Counted from the first letter of the stretch, positions 34,481-48,451 are shown. The stretch: DNA of 64,000 bases from Casuarina equisetifolia (GCA_028551475.1 CM052361.1:14322875-14386874), one strand, 5' to 3'. The notes: generated by a model from the letters alone, not told the origin. Made by a program: numbers and translations.

Positions 34481-35176
34481 AGATGCGGATGGTGATGGGC
34501 AACGGAGTGAGCTTTTGATTATGGAGAGATCAAAAAGGAATAATAACAAGGCAATTCGGAAATATAAAGGTTGGAAAGGTAATGACTTGAAAAATAAATG
34601 ACTGAAAGGTAAAAGGCAGTAATCTAAGTGCAGGAATTAAGATAATTGGAATATAAAAGGCTGAAAAGTAAAGGCATGAAATTTAAAGGGCAAAGCTTAA
34701 GGGAAAACGAAATTCAATAACTTTTCAATCTTCACAGTTCTCAAGGTTCTTAAGGTTTTGATTACAATTGAAGGAACAATGTCCTTAAATAGATGACTAA
34801 GCCTAATGATAGAATGATCTAGAATTCATAAAACCAAAGTCTAGTAGAATTTAATTCCTAAATTTAAGGAAAAATCAAACTAACCAAATTAAGATAAAAT
34901 CCCAACAAATCAGGGATTAGATCCTAATAAATTAGGAGTAGCATCCTAACAAATTAAGAATCTTAACAAATAAGGAAATCCTAGATAATTAAAAACCTTG
35001 ACAATTTAAGAATTCTAAATCAACATAATTAAGGAGTCTTAAACATATCAAAATTCCTAAAGAATCTCTACGATGACCTTTAAGTTTGGGCTTCTTAAAT
35101 CCAAATATATAATTGTTAGGACACTCAACATATGGGTTGGGCTGTTGGCTTAGGTTGGCATAGTTGCTCCGCATCA
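34481..35176 (-). mobile_element. Solo gypsy LTR of a second family
   Basis: 696 bp ending CCGCATCA, flanked by a perfect TAAAT duplication (34476-34480, 35177-35181). It is related to the LTR at 62442-62784: both contain GGGCAACGGA.TGAGCTTTTG near the left end and runs of TATAAAAGG.TGAAAA. No internal sequence is present. Confidence 0.87.
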
Positions 35177-35700
35177 TAAATCAGCCTACCTACCAAATAC
35201 AAGTACTTATGAATATCCTTTAAAGGAATGTCTCCCTCATTTTCTAGAAACTTATCATACTCTAAGCTTATATACTTCACATTTTGTTCCATGGGAGTAT
35301 CGACATGCTTGCATCCAAAAAGCCCATATTCAGTGATCAACCTAAGAACATATTTTTATTAGTTCATCACAAGACCAAATGGGGGAATGTGTCATCTCAA
35401 CCCCTAGGAAATATTTAACAAGTCCAAGGTTTTTCATTTGAAAGGTGGAATAAAGATGTTTTTTCAACTCAAAAATGTCTTCTTCATCCCCCCTTGTAAT
35501 AATCATATTATCAACATAAATGAAAACAACAAGAAGACCTTTACTTGTTTGCTTAAGGAAGAGAGAATAATCATGTTAGGAGTGATGGAAGCCAGCTCGA
35601 AGAAGAGCATCAGTAAATGTCTGATACCATTATTGTGATGCTTGCTTAAGTTCATATAAAGAATTATTTGGCTTGCAAACTAGTGATCCCCCCTTGTGTT
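35177..35700 (-). mobile_element. Copia element 3, reverse transcriptase fragment
   Basis: Minus-strand RT with VCKPNNSLYELKQAS near 35650-35690, SLFLKQTSKGLLVVFIYVDN (catalytic YVD motif) near 35510-35550, and CKHVDTPMEQN near 35280-35315. It is interrupted at 35700 by the next copia array. Confidence 0.8.
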
Positions 35701-37528
35701 TGTTAGAAATATTGCTATTTCACTATTGTTTTTATGATGAAAAGGAAAAAGGAAATATTACATGAAAGGATTTTTTAGTGTTAATTATCTTTCATAATTT
35801 ATGTGTTTTAAATTATAATAATATTATTATTTAATACATTTGTGAAAGTATTATTAGGAAGAATAAATGATTTAATATTTTATGTCATTATTTGTTTTAC
35901 AAGTAAATTAACTTGTGAATTTTCTTTTAGGAAAATGTTCAAGTAAAGACCAAAAAGAATTAGCTTTAATCAAGTTTAATGGATCAAACTGTTTACTACA
36001 CAACCCAATGCAAATGGAACAAGGCCATCTGTTAAGAAGTCCAACCCATATGAAGCAAGACCTGCATAAGCATGGACAAAGCCCTGTACACGTGAGAAGC
36101 TTGCTTGCATCTAAATGACCCAGAAGCTTCTCTTGACCAGCATGTGACCCAAAAGCTTGTGCGATCCGTGAACTTGATTAAGCACATGCACGCCTAAACA
36201 CAGCTTGACCCACGACCCAACTTGACACCGCCACTTTGCCGGTAAAATTGATTGCTAGAAACTTCTCCAATCAACCTACAAAAGGGTTCATTGGAAAGCT
36301 AATGAAGAGAGGAATAACTCTGTGAAAGAAAATTGAAGACCCACTACTCATAAAAGATCAAATTGAAGAAATTAAGGGTGTTCTTTGTGTTCTTGACCTA
36401 ACTGCTCAAAAGAAGAATTGGAAGTAGATTAAATAGGGTATGAAGCTAAAATCATAGGGATTCTATTGTGAAGAAGATGCTCCATTAATTTGTGAAGCAC
36501 CCACAAAAGACTACTTCAAGATTGAAGAAGAATTGAGGAAGAATCTTGATAAGATCCGAGAACCCAACCCATGACCCAAATAAGCTTCATGAGATCCAAT
36601 TTAAAGAAGCAACTAAATGATGCGTTTTAATAGCACGTTCTAACCATAATAGAGAAGCTACTTACTTAGAAGACTCTGCCTCTCCAACAGCTCAAAAATC
36701 AAGCTTAATCTCTCCATAACGAGAAAAAATTCTGAGCAAGTAAGAACGGATATATTTGGAGATTAAAAGGTGTGTTCTACATATCTATCTGGGAATGAGA
36801 GAAAAAAAAAGAGGGTTGGTTGTTGAAGTTGCTTATATCTTAAGAAACAAAGTCCACTTTGAGAAGAAAAAGATCAATCTGAAGCTTGAGCTAAATAGAA
36901 ATCTTGGTGAAGTTCTTTCATTCTATTACCTTAACAGATTACTTGAGATTTCTAGTTGTATGTGTGCTAATTAGATTATGAATATTATTATGCATATATA
37001 CTTGTTTGTAAATCTGAAACCCTAACTCTATTATCATTTGGGGGTTTCATGATTAGGGCTTGATTAGCTATTTAATTGTCTTTAGAAAGCCCTTAACTTA
37101 GCAATCTCCCATATACATATCATATCTTAAGGGAATTGCCTAAGTTTGTAAAAGGTTTGATAAACCTTAACTTGTTGATGTGTGTTGAAGCACACATTAT
37201 ATTGTAATCCTTAGAGAAAAGGTCATATAACTCCTTAAGGAGGAGTTGGAAAGTGTAGGGGAACGTTTTCTCCTAACTTTGTAGTAAAGTGGACTTCAAC
37301 CGGTTGTGTTAAAGGAGGAGGGTGGACGTAGGGCTCAAAGGTTGAGTGCCAAACCACCATGTAAACTTATGTATCATATCTCTTGTGCTATGATTTGTCA
37401 TTGTTTTATAAGACCTTGTTTGACAACAACTTAGAATAATTTAAAGAATATTAAAAAAGGGACAAAGATTTTGATCTAGACTTAAAACCAATTCAACCCC
37501 CCCTCTTGGTAGGCCATAAAACCCAACA
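35701..37528 (+). repeat. Gag-only array, LTR A
   Basis: 1828 bp, TGTTAGAAATATTGC...AACCCAACA, directly followed by the primer-binding site ATTGGTATCAAAGCC at 37529-37543. Confidence 0.88.
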
Positions 37529-37588
37529 ATTGGTATCAAAGCCAGGTTCCCTAATTAAAGGCTTAACATCCTAGAGCAGATCCTTATA

Positions 37589-39056
37589 ATGGTTTTAGAA
37601 GAAGGAGTAGCTGTTACAGGGTTTAATGAACCACCATTGTTTAATGGTATTAATTATAGACTTTGGAAACAATCAATGCAAAGGTTTATTATAGGTTTAG
37701 ATCTAGATCTAGAAACATGGCAGATCATTAGAGAAGGTATTATGATACCTAAAACTGATGATTGGATGAAACTGAAGCTAAAGCCATGGGGCTGAATGCT
37801 AAAGCCATGAATATGATTTATAGTGGTTTGAGAGTTCATGAGTTTGATGAAGTATCTTCTTGCCTCACTGGTAAAGAAGTTTGGGATAAGTTAGAAGTTA
37901 TCTATGAAGGTAAGACATGCACAAATGAAAAAGAAAAAGAAAATAGGATGTCCATTGCTCTAAAGGCATATGAAGAGAATGATTCATCTTTGGACGAAGA
38001 GAAACAAGTCACAGTAGAACAACCCTGTTTAATGATAACAACAACCATTAATGAAAATTCTAATGTAAATGATGTTGAATGTGATATAGAAACTGCATTT
38101 TTTGATTTGGTTGAGTATGCAACTAAGATGGAAAATAAATATAGAAAATTGAAAGAAAAGTATAAATCTGTCAAAGTTGAAATTGATAATACAAAAAATG
38201 TTCATGAAATTCCTGCATCTTCCTTACATGAGAATCATGATATGTTTGAAAATGCTTGCACAAAATTTGATGTATGCTCTATCAATGGTACATATTCTAA
38301 CCTAGGTAAAAAGAATGATGATATGCTAGAATAAATAAACTCTTTGAATGAAAATTTGTCTAGCATGAAATTTGAGAAAGATGAACTTATAAATGCAAAC
38401 TAAGGAAGTCAAGTTTGGTGGTAGAAGAATATGAGAAAATGAAGAAACAACATGAACTAGTTGTTTGTGAAAACTTGAACATGAAACTTGAAATTAAAAA
38501 ACTAAAAGAAACAATCTTATTCCATGAAAACAATTCTGAAACTAGTGATAGCATGTTTACTTGTTCTGATTTGGATGAAAAGCATGAATGTATGATAAAT
38601 GAAATTGATTCCTTAACTAGAAAACTATTAAGTGTTCAATGCTTAAGAAAAGAACTTGAAAACAAGTTAGAAAGCTCATCATGTTTGCTAAACAAGTTTG
38701 CTAATGGTAGTATCATGTTAGAAAAGATATTGCAATCACAAAGAAGCATGTATGACAAAACTGATATAGGATATAATTCATGTAAGAACTTAAAGTCTTT
38801 TACCAAGTTTTTTGATAAAGAGGATTGCACATTTTCGTTGCATCATAAGTGTTCTTATTGCAATTATGTTGGTCATTTTTTTGATACATGTCCTATTAGG
38901 CTTAGAAGACCATGTAGAATGAAAAGAGTATGGATGCCTAAAGTTTTTTATAATACTTGTTCAATTAACTCTCATGGACCTAAGGAAAAAAGGGTACCAA
39001 TTTTGCAAGCTCCTTTGTTCGTGTTTACAGGTTATGAACAAAGATACAGCAACTAG
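37589..39056 (+). mobile_element. Gag-only array, gag region
   Basis: Begins MVLEEGVAVTGFNEPPLFNG and continues with YRLWKQSMQRFIIGLDLD, MNMIYSGLRVHEFDEVSS and CLTGKEVWDKLEVIYEG, the N-terminal copia gag domain. It is followed by a Lys/Glu/Asn-rich, coiled-coil-like segment (37920-38330 and 38415-38720) and a CCHC-like knuckle CSYCNYVGHFFDTC near 38850-38890. The gag zinc knuckle seen in copia element 1 is not evident. Broken gag fossil. Confidence 0.82.
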
Positions 39057-41278
39057 TTTGGTGATTAGTGACAAATGAGGATCCACCATATATAAGTAAA
39101 AGTATATGAGTACCTCTTCATTTTGTCATTCAAACAAAAAGTAATGTTTCAAGAAAAATAATGTGCAATTCTATTTTGTAGTTGGTTATTCTTGCTGAAA
39201 CTATTTGTTTGAAATGAAATCTTTGGGTGTTTATAGTTCCATGGATGTTTCATGATGCATGATTGAGAAAAACCTATATGTTGATTGACTTTAATTAATA
39301 TCATAAAAGTCATGTATGCTTGCTGGAAATTATTGGACTATATGGTGAACATCTCTTTTTGTGCTAAACATTTTGTTGATCAATATCATGTCATTTGATG
39401 AATAGACTATGCTAAAATTGATAAATATTCATCATTCTAGTATGCTAACATGATAAGGAAAGCAAAAACTAAAATATGTGATTCATGTTGCAAGTTGGTT
39501 CATATTGGAAAGTTTTTCTTAAGGTGATTACACTTTTCTAAATCTAAAATGATTAACTTTCCTTGATGACTTATAAGATTGAAATGTGGATGATAGAGAA
39601 GAGGAAATCAATGCATATGATGTGTGTAGTATCTCACTTCTTGAAAACTTAAATTATTGCATAAGTTAAGGGGAAGCGAGTACATAATTAGAACATATAG
39701 CACATGTATGTTTCATTTCTGACTTGAAGGTGCAAAGTATGGGATAAGAGTCTTAAACACTTGGAATGTATGCTCTTTGATATATTCTTGCTTTGGTGTT
39801 ATGAAACTATTTGCTGAAAATTATCATATGACATTTGCTGAAAATGATTATATATATGTTTGTTATCTACTCATGATCACATGACAACATGTCATACTAT
39901 GTCTTGTTTGTGGAAATCATTACAAATTTTGCTCCTACTAAAATTTCTAGCTAAATAAAGAAGAAATGTACTAGTCAAGTTTTCAATGTGAAAAACTAAT
40001 GGAATATTTACTGATCTTTGTCATTCAATGTGATACATTTTCAAAACAAATCATGCTTTACATCTTGTTATAAATCACTGCTTGTTCACTGCATAAATAG
40101 TCTCACAATACGGCAATATAAAATAAAAAGTTTCCTACATTCGAATGTCTCACAAATGATAACTTGAAGTGAATCAAACTTAAGTATTGTGCTGTTCTAC
40201 ATATATATATATATACATATTTTGTATTCAAGATACAATGAAATTAAAGGAAAGAAAAGGAAACAAAGGCTCATTGAACGTGTATTCGGTATGCTTTTCT
40301 AACTCACTCCTTCATTGATACTACTCTCAATGATGTATCCGTTGCTGTGGTACTTAAGATGTTGTAATACTATGGTCGCTGATGTGATGTTATCTGTTGT
40401 TGTCAATCAAAAGAATGCAAAAAATCATACAGCATGATATATATGTGTAAAGACGTGCTTTGCTAAGGCATAAATGATAAACATGAAACACATACAGCAT
40501 GATCCTACGAACATATACTTTGCTGGATGATGTTTTGGGATGAAGTGCGACTATACATAAATATACTTTGCTGAATGTTTGGAATGAACATTATGTGGTA
40601 CTTGTGTTTATTGTTGCAAACAACATAAGTGCAGAAATGGAGATGATTGTTGAAACAGTGTACTGCACTCTAGTGTATTTCCAGAAGTGTATTTTAAATA
40701 TATTTGAATCCATCTCTTATAATAAGCGTTGGCTGGATAAATACATATGAATATCTCATTAGATAAATATACCTCACTTGTTCTTAATTGGTTGAGATGA
40801 CTTGAGTGGAAGCTACTCATGAGGGGGAGCTATAAAAACCAGTTTTGGATGATATTGTGAAGAGAATGATCGTTGAAACATATAACATCTTTATTTACTT
40901 CCATACCTAAAAGCATGTTTTACATATTTTGCTTTATTCTTGTTTGATGCTAGTCGGCATCATTTAAGGGGGAGCCTTAAACATTTCAGGTATGCATCTC
41001 TTACACCTCTTGTATTTCCCATTTTGATGATTTCAAAAAGGGGGAGAAACAAATATGTGCACATGAAAATATAATGAATACTTTCATTTTATCTTCATGG
41101 TGTCAAAAAGGGGAGCTATATATAGATGAGAAACACTTTGGTTATTGCTACTATATGTTGGAACAAAAAGGATTTGTGATTTGTGTTGGAAACAAACTTT
41201 GTGTGTGGTTTGCAAAGATGATCATGAAATATTTATTTTTTCAAGTGCAAGTTTTGTCATCGTCAAAAAAGGGGAGAT
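39057..41278 (+). other. Gag-only array, long untranslated region with repeated polypurine tracts
   Basis: About 2.2 kb without coding domains. Polypurine tracts of the form (A)AAGGGGGAG recur at about 39667, 40820, 40966, 41037, 41104 and 41264; the last abuts LTR B. Multiple polypurine tracts are a described feature of Sireviruses. A (TA)n stretch lies at about 40200-40216. Confidence 0.65.
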
Positions 41279-43089
41279 TATTAGAAATATTGCTATTTCA
41301 CTATTGTTTTGATGATGAAAAGGAAAAAGGAAATATTTCATGACCTATTTTAATGTTAATTATCTTTCACGATTTATGTGTTATAAATTATAATAATATT
41401 ATTATTTAATACATTTGTGAATTTTAATGATTTAATATTTGATGTCATTATTTGTTTTACAAGAAAATTAACTTGTGAATTTTCTTTTAGGAAAATGTTC
41501 AAGTAAAGACCAAAAAGAATTAGCTTTAATCAAGTTTAATGGATTAGACTGTTTACTGCACAACCCAATGCAAATGGAACAAGGCCATCCATTATGCAGT
41601 CCAGGCCATATAAAACACGACCTGCGTGAGCACGGACCAAGCCCTATACACGTGACCCGTTGAAGCTTGCTTGCATCTGAATGACCCGAAAGCTTCTCCT
41701 GACCCACGCGCAACCCAAAAAGCTTGCGCGACACGCGAACTTGATTAAGCACCCGCATGCCTAAACACAACTCGACCCGTAACCTAGCTTGACACCACTT
41801 TGCCGGTAAAATTGGCCACCAAAAACTTCTCTAATCAAGCTACAAAAGGGTTCATTGGAAAGCTAATGAAGAGAGGAACAACTCTATGAAAGAAAATTGA
41901 AGACCTACTACTCATAGAAGATCAAATTGAAGCAATTAAGGGTGTTCTTCGTGTTCTTGACCTAACTATTCAAAAGAAGAATTGGAAGCAGATTAAAAAG
42001 GGTATGAAGCTGAAATCATAGGGATTTTGTAGTGAAGAAGATTCTCCATTAATTTGTGAAGCACCCACAAAAGACTACTTCAAGATTGAAGAAGAATTGA
42101 GGAAGAATCTTGATAAGATCCGATAACTTAACCCATGACCTGAATAAGCTTCACAAGATCCGATTTAAAGAAGCAACTAAACAATGCGTTTTGAGAGCAC
42201 GTTTTAACCAGAACAAAGAAGCTACTTACTCAGAAGACTTTGCCTCTCCAACAGCTCAAAAATCAGGCTTAATCTTTCCATAACGGGAAGAAATTCTGAC
42301 CAAGTACAAACAGATATATTTGGAGATTAAAAGGTGTGTTCTACATATCTATTTAGGATTGAGAAACAAAAGAGGGTTGGTTGTTGAAGTTGCTGATATC
42401 TTAAGAAATGAAAATCCACTTTGAGAAAAAAAAGATTAATCTGAAGCTTGAGTTAAATAGAAATCTTGGTGAAGTTCTTTCATTCTATTACCTTAACAGA
42501 TTACTTGAGATTTCTAGTTGTATATATGCTAATTAGATTATGAATATTATTGTGCACATATACTTGTTTGTAAATTTGAAACCCTAACTCTATTATCATT
42601 TAGGGGTTTCATGATTAGGGCTTGATTAGCTATTCAATTGTCTTTAGAAAGCCCTTAACTTAGCAATCTCCTATATACATATCATATCTTAAAGGAATTA
42701 CCTAAGTTTGTAAAAGGTTTGATAAACCTTAACTTGTTGATGTGTGTTGAGGCACATATTATATTGTAATCCTTGTAGAAAGGGTTGTATAACTCCTTGA
42801 GGAGGGTTGGAAGTGTAGGGGAACGTTTTCTCCTAACTTTGTAGTAAAGTGGACTTCAATCGGTTGTGTTGAAGGAGGAGGGTGGACGTAGGGCTCAAGG
42901 GTTGAGTGCCAAACCACCGTGTAAACTTGTGTATCATATCTCTTGTGCTATGATTTGTCATTGTTTTATAATACCCTTGTTTGACAACAACTTAGAATAA
43001 TTTAAAGAATATTAAAAAAGGGACAAAGATTTTGATCTAGACTTAAAACCAATTCAACCCCCCCTCTTGGTAAGCCATAAAACCCAATA
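41279..43089 (+). repeat. Gag-only array, LTR B
   Basis: 1811 bp, aligned with LTR A and LTR C along its whole length; preceded by the polypurine tract of the internal region. Confidence 0.85.
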
Positions 43090-43557
43090 GTTTATCTTCA
43101 ATTTGCTCTTTAAGAAGCATTATTCCTCACTCACATTACATATTTGAGGATTTGCTTGGTGTACTAAGGTTGGCTCAACCTAAACTTTGTAACTGTGGAT
43201 AAATTGACTCCTTATTAAGGAGTTATGGAGTGTAGGAAAGGAATTCTCTTAGCTTAAAGTAAAGTAGACTTCAACTTGTTGAGTTGAAGGAGAAGAGGAT
43301 GGACGTATGACTCAAGGATTGAGTGCCGAACCATCATGATAAATTTGGTGTTTTTCTTTCCCTTACCTGCTCAAATTTTGTTGTTTGTTAATAACTATTT
43401 AGCCTTTGACTTGATATCAACTTGTTGTCTTATCTGTGAGTTAGCTTGTCATGTAATTGATAATAGCTTGCTATCTATTGATAACTATTTAGCCTTTGAC
43501 TTGATATCAACTTGTCCATGAGTACATGTATGTTCCATCGTCAAAAAGGGGGGAGAT
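43090..43557 (+). repeat. Remnant between LTR B and LTR C
   Basis: 468 bp. The left part resembles the 3' end of a related LTR (compare 49190-49400). The right end is a polypurine tract adjoining LTR C. It contains a 35-bp direct repeat (43391-43425 and 43481-43515, starting ATAACTATTTAGCC). Confidence 0.7.
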
Positions 43558-45421
43558 TGTTAGAAATATTGCTATTTCACTATTGTTTTGATGATGAAAA
43601 GGAAAAAGGAAATATTTCATGAAAGGATATTTTAGTGTAATTATCTTTCATGATTTATATGTTATAAATTATAATAATCATATTATTTAATACATTTGTG
43701 AAAGTATTATTAGGAAGAATAAATGATTTAATATTTGATGTCATTATTTGTTTTACAAGAAAATTAACTTGTGAATTTTCTTGTAGGAAAATGTTCCAAG
43801 TAAAGACCAAAAAAAAATTAGCTTTAATCAAGTTTGATGGATCAGTCTGTTTATAGCATAATCCAATGTGAATGGAACAAGGCTAATGTGACATGGATCT
43901 GATAAGTAGTCCAATCCACATGAAGCGCAACCCATGTAAGCACGGACCAAGCCCTATACGGATGACCCGTTGAAGCCTGCTTGCATCTGAGTGACCCAAA
44001 AGCTTCTCCCAACCCGTGACTTAATTAAGTGACCTACACACGATCCAGAAGGCTTGCGTGACCCGTAAACCTGATTAAGCATCCACGCACCCAAACACAA
44101 CTTGACTAGTGACAAAGCTTGACGCCGCCATTTTACCGGTAAAATTGGCTGCTGGAAACTTCTTTGATCAAGTTGCAAAAGTGTTCGTTGGAAAGCTAAT
44201 GAAGAGAGGAACAATTCTGTGAAAGAAAATCAAAGGCCCACTACTCATGGAAGATCAAATTAAAGAGATTAAGGGTGTTCTTCACGTTCTTGACCTAACT
44301 GCTCAAAAGAAGAATTGGAAGTAAATTAAAGAGGGTATGAAGCTGAAATCATGGGGATTTTGTAATGAAGAAGATGCTCCATTAATTTGTGAAGCACCCA
44401 CAAAAGACTACTTCGAGATTGAAGAACAATTAAGGAAGAATCTTGATGAGATTCGAGAGCCTGACCCATGACCCTAATAAACTTCACGAGATTCGATTTA
44501 AAGAAGCAATTAAACGATGTGTTTTAGGAGCACGTTTTAACCAAAATAGAGAAGCTACTTACTTAGAAGACGTTGCCTTTCCAACGGCTCAAAAATTAGG
44601 CTTAATCTCTCCATAACAGGAAGAAATTATGAGCAAGTCAGAATGGCTATATTTGGAGATTAAAAGGTGCGTTCTATATTTCTATCTGGGAAGGAAAAAC
44701 AAATATAATGGTTGTTGAAGTTGTTAATATCTTAAGAAATGAAAATTCGCTTTGAGAAGAAAAAGATCAACCTAAAGCTTGAGCTAAATAGAAATCTTGG
44801 TGGAGTTTTTTCATTCTATTACTTTGACAGATTATTTGAGATTTCTAGTTGTATGTGTGCTGATTAGATTCTGAATATTATTGTATACATATACTTGTTT
44901 GTAAATCCGAAACCCTAACTCTATTATCATTTAAGGGTTTCATGATTAAGGCTTGATTAGCTATTTGATTGTATTTAGAAAGCCTTTAACTTAGCAATCT
45001 CCCATATACATATCATACCTTAAGGGAATTGCCTAAGTTTGTAAAAGATTGGATAAACCTTAACTTGTTGATGTGTTGAGGCACACATTATATTGTAATC
45101 CTTGGAGAAAGGATTGTATAACTCCTTGAGGAGGAGTTAGAAAGTGTAGGGGAACATTTTCTCCTAACTTTGTAGTAAAGTTGACTTCAAACGGTTGTGT
45201 TGAAGGAGGAGGTTGGACATAGGGCTCAAGGGTTGAGTGCCAAACCACCGTATAAACTTGTGTATCATATCTCTTGTGCTCTGATTCATCACTGTTTTTA
45301 TAAGACCTTGTTTGACAACAACATAGAACAATTTAAAGCACATTAAAAAGGGCACAAAGATTTTGATATAGACTTAAAACCAATTCAACCCCTCCTTCTT
45401 GGTAAGCCATAAAACCCAACA
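43558..45421 (+). repeat. Gag-only array, LTR C
   Basis: 1864 bp, TGTTAGAAATATTGC...AACCCAACA. It is similar to LTR A and B but clearly diverged from both, so the array is not very recent. Confidence 0.85.
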
Positions 45422-45703
45422 CTAATATGACTAGATTTATATAGAAAATCCAACAATAATAGAAACTCTAATAACAATTATCTAAAGCTAAGCCTATCTT
45501 GACTCTCTTGATCTTAATATTATGATTTTGCCACACAATAAGCATTAAGTTCTCCCTGTTTATCTTTTTTCTTCATGCCTCCTTATGTTGCATAAATAAG
45601 ACAAATTTAGGTAAATAAGGAGGAATTCAAATATTTTCTCACAATTATTAAAGTTATTTATTACCTAAAATAGGTAAAATAACTCAAAAATAAAGTTATA
45701 AGG
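45422..45703. other. Unassigned AT-rich spacer
   Basis: About 280 bp with no recognised motif between LTR C and a copia integrase fragment. It may belong to copia element 3 or to the following fragment. Confidence 0.35.
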
Positions 45704-48451
45704 TATATTTACTTGCCAAGAAAGATGAAGCATTTAAGAAATTTGTTGATTTCTCTAAAATGATTCAAAATGAAAAGGATCTCATTATTATTAAGATTAG
45801 GACAGATCATGGTGGTGAATTTGACAATCACCTATTTGAGAAATTCTACTCTAAGAATGGTATTTCTTATAATTTTTCAGCACCTAGAACATCACAACAA
45901 AATGGTGTTGTAGAAAGGAAAAATAGGACACCTCAAGAGATGGCTAGGACTATGTTGTGTGAGTATAATATTCCTAAACAGTTTTAGGGAGAAGCTATTA
46001 ATACAACTTGTTATATTTCAAATCAAACATTTTTAAAACCAATCTTGAAAAAGACTCCATTTGAACTATTCTTTAGTAGAAAACCTAACATTTCAACTTT
46101 CATGTGTTTGGAAGTAAATGCTTTGTATTAAAACATGGTAAGGAGTCACTTGGCAAGTTAGATTCCAAAAGTGATGAGGCCATATTTCTTAGTTACTTTC
46201 ATACCAACAAGGCAGATAAAGTTTTCAATAAAAAAACTCTAGTGGTAGAAGAATTTATTCATGTACAATTGAAGATGATTATGATCCAAGTTCAAATGAA
46301 CAAGGATGTAATGAAAGAAGTGTACCTAGAGTTGAAGGGGAGTTAAATGTAAGAGATTTTTCCTTCCCTAGAGTAAGAAGTGAAGTAGATTAACAACATA
46401 TCTTGCGAGATCTCACAAATAGAGTCAACATAAGATTTAGATATCATAACACATGTGAACATCAAGCTTTCTTGTCTCAAGTTAAGCTAAAAAAATTAGA
46501 TGAGGCTTTTGAAGATGAAAATTAGTTTCTTGCTATGCAAGAAGAACTAAATCAGTTTGAAAGGAGTAAAGTCTAGAACCTAGTTCCTAAACCACATGAT
46601 CACCTGGTAATTGGTACAAAATGGGTATATAGAAATAAGCTAGATGAAAATGGAATTATAACTAAAAATAAGGCTAGATTAGTTGCACAAGGATATAGTT
46701 AAGAAAAAAGGATTAACTATGATGAAACCTTGACACTAGTAGCTAGATTAAAGCAATCTGAATGTTGCTTGCCTTTGCTTGTTGTATGAATTTTACTATT
46801 TTTTAAATGGATGTAAAGAGTGCATTTTTTAATGAAATTATAAAAGAAGTATATGTTGAACAACCACCTAGATTTGAAGATCCAACTTGTCCAAATCATG
46901 TGTTTAAGCTTTCCAAAGCTTTATATGGACTTAAACAAGCCCCATGAGCCTGGTATGATAAGTTAAGTATTGTCCTACGTAAGACCAGATTTAGAAAAGG
47001 TAGAGTAGACAACACCTTGTTCATTAAATCACAAGGAAAAAATATTTTGATTGTTCAAATATATGTTAATAACATTATGTTTGGCTTCACAAATTTTTCT
47101 ATGTGTGAACAATTTGCTAATTCTATGATAACATGAATTTGAGATGAGTTTGATGGGTGAATTAACATACTTTCTAGGTTTGCAAATCAAACAAACTAGT
47201 AAAGGAATCTTTATAAGTCAAACTAAATATATAAATAAACTGCTCAAGAAATATAAAATGCATGATGCTAAACTGATAAATACTCCAATGAGCACATCCA
47301 CATTTTTATCACATGATGAACATAGGGTTAGAGTCAATTCAAAACTCTATAGATGAATGATTGGTTCTTTGTTGTACTTGACTACTTTTCAGCCTGATAT
47401 CATGTTTAGTTTGTGCGTGTGTGCTAGATATCAATATGATCCTAAAGAACAACATTTAATTGCTATTAAGAAAATATTTAGATACTTAAAAGAAACCATC
47501 AATCTAGGAATTTGATATTCTAGAGATACAACTCTTTACCTACATGTTTTTAGTGATTTCAATTATGCTAGTTGTAAAATAGATAAAAAGAGCACAAGTG
47601 GTGCTTGCAACTTTCTCGAGAACATGCTTGTTTCTTGGTATTCTAAAAAGTAAAATAATGTAGTATTATCCTTTACTGAGGCTAAATATATGGCTGCTAC
47701 TAACTGTTGTGCTTAAATTCTATGGATGAAACAATAATTAGAAGACTATGACATTAGTTCTTCAAATATTCCGTTAAAATTTAATAACACTAGTGCTATA
47801 AATTTGACAAAAAACCTTATACAACACTCTAAAACCAAGCACATTGAAATTCAGCATCATTTTGTTAGAGATCATGTATAGAAAAATGACATTACACTTG
47901 AGTTTATGCATATTGATCAACAATTAGCTGATATTTTCACCAAACCATTAGATAAAGACATATTTTATACTCTCTGAAGAGAGCTTGGCATGTCACTGCT
48001 TGCATATATTTCTTGAATTTGCTTTGTTTTGCTTTACTCTATATTTGTTTTTTCCACCCGAGCTCTTACTTTGAAGGGGAACAATGTGCACCTGAATCTA
48101 CTGATCAAGTCAGTAATTTATACTCATCCTTAGATCTTCTTCATGATGCTTATCACTTTATGTCTATCGTATATATATTATTCTTTTGCTTATGACAAAA
48201 AAAGGGAGAAAAAGAGCATTTAGCACATGAATGAAAGTTCCATTCTGACTTTTAGTGCAAAAAATGGGATAACTCTCCAACATCCTTAATGTATGTTTCT
48301 TGTATGATGTTTGGAAAAGTATACATCTTCATGATGATTGCCATATTGAATGAAAAATATATTATTGCTTGTCATATGCATTAGTTGTGTAACTGAACTT
48401 GAACATGTCATATCTAGAATGCAAATCATGATTATTCAATTGATGACATGT
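45704..48451 (+). mobile_element. Copia fragment: integrase, RT, RNase H and 3' untranslated part
   Basis: Plus-strand Sirevirus-like pol. Integrase has IRTDHGGEFDNHLFEKFYSK and PRTSQQNGVVERKNRT (45760-45987). The C-terminal segment is at 46104-46346. RT has KLSKALYGLKQAP near 46905-46945, SLMGELTYFLGLQIKQTSKG near 47144-47205, and further sequence to about 47400. RNase H lies at about 47550-47990 with KTKHIEIQHHFVRD-like and ADIFTKPLDK. Gag, protease and the 5' LTR are absent. It has many breaks and is closest in sequence to copia element 1. Confidence 0.85.

Larger units (their letters stand above)
35701..45421 (+). mobile_element. Gag-only copia array with three LTRs
   Basis: LTR A 35701-37528, internal region 37529-41278, LTR B 41279-43089, a 468-bp remnant 43090-43557 and LTR C 43558-45421. 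The internal region has the primer-binding site and gag but no protease, integrase, RT or RNase H that I can find, so it is non-autonomous. The outer flanks GTGTT and CTAAT do not match, as expected when recombination has joined two copies. LTR C is preceded by its own polypurine tract (AAAAAGGGGGGAGA), showing that the remnant is what is left of a second internal region. It is broken. Confidence 0.85.
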
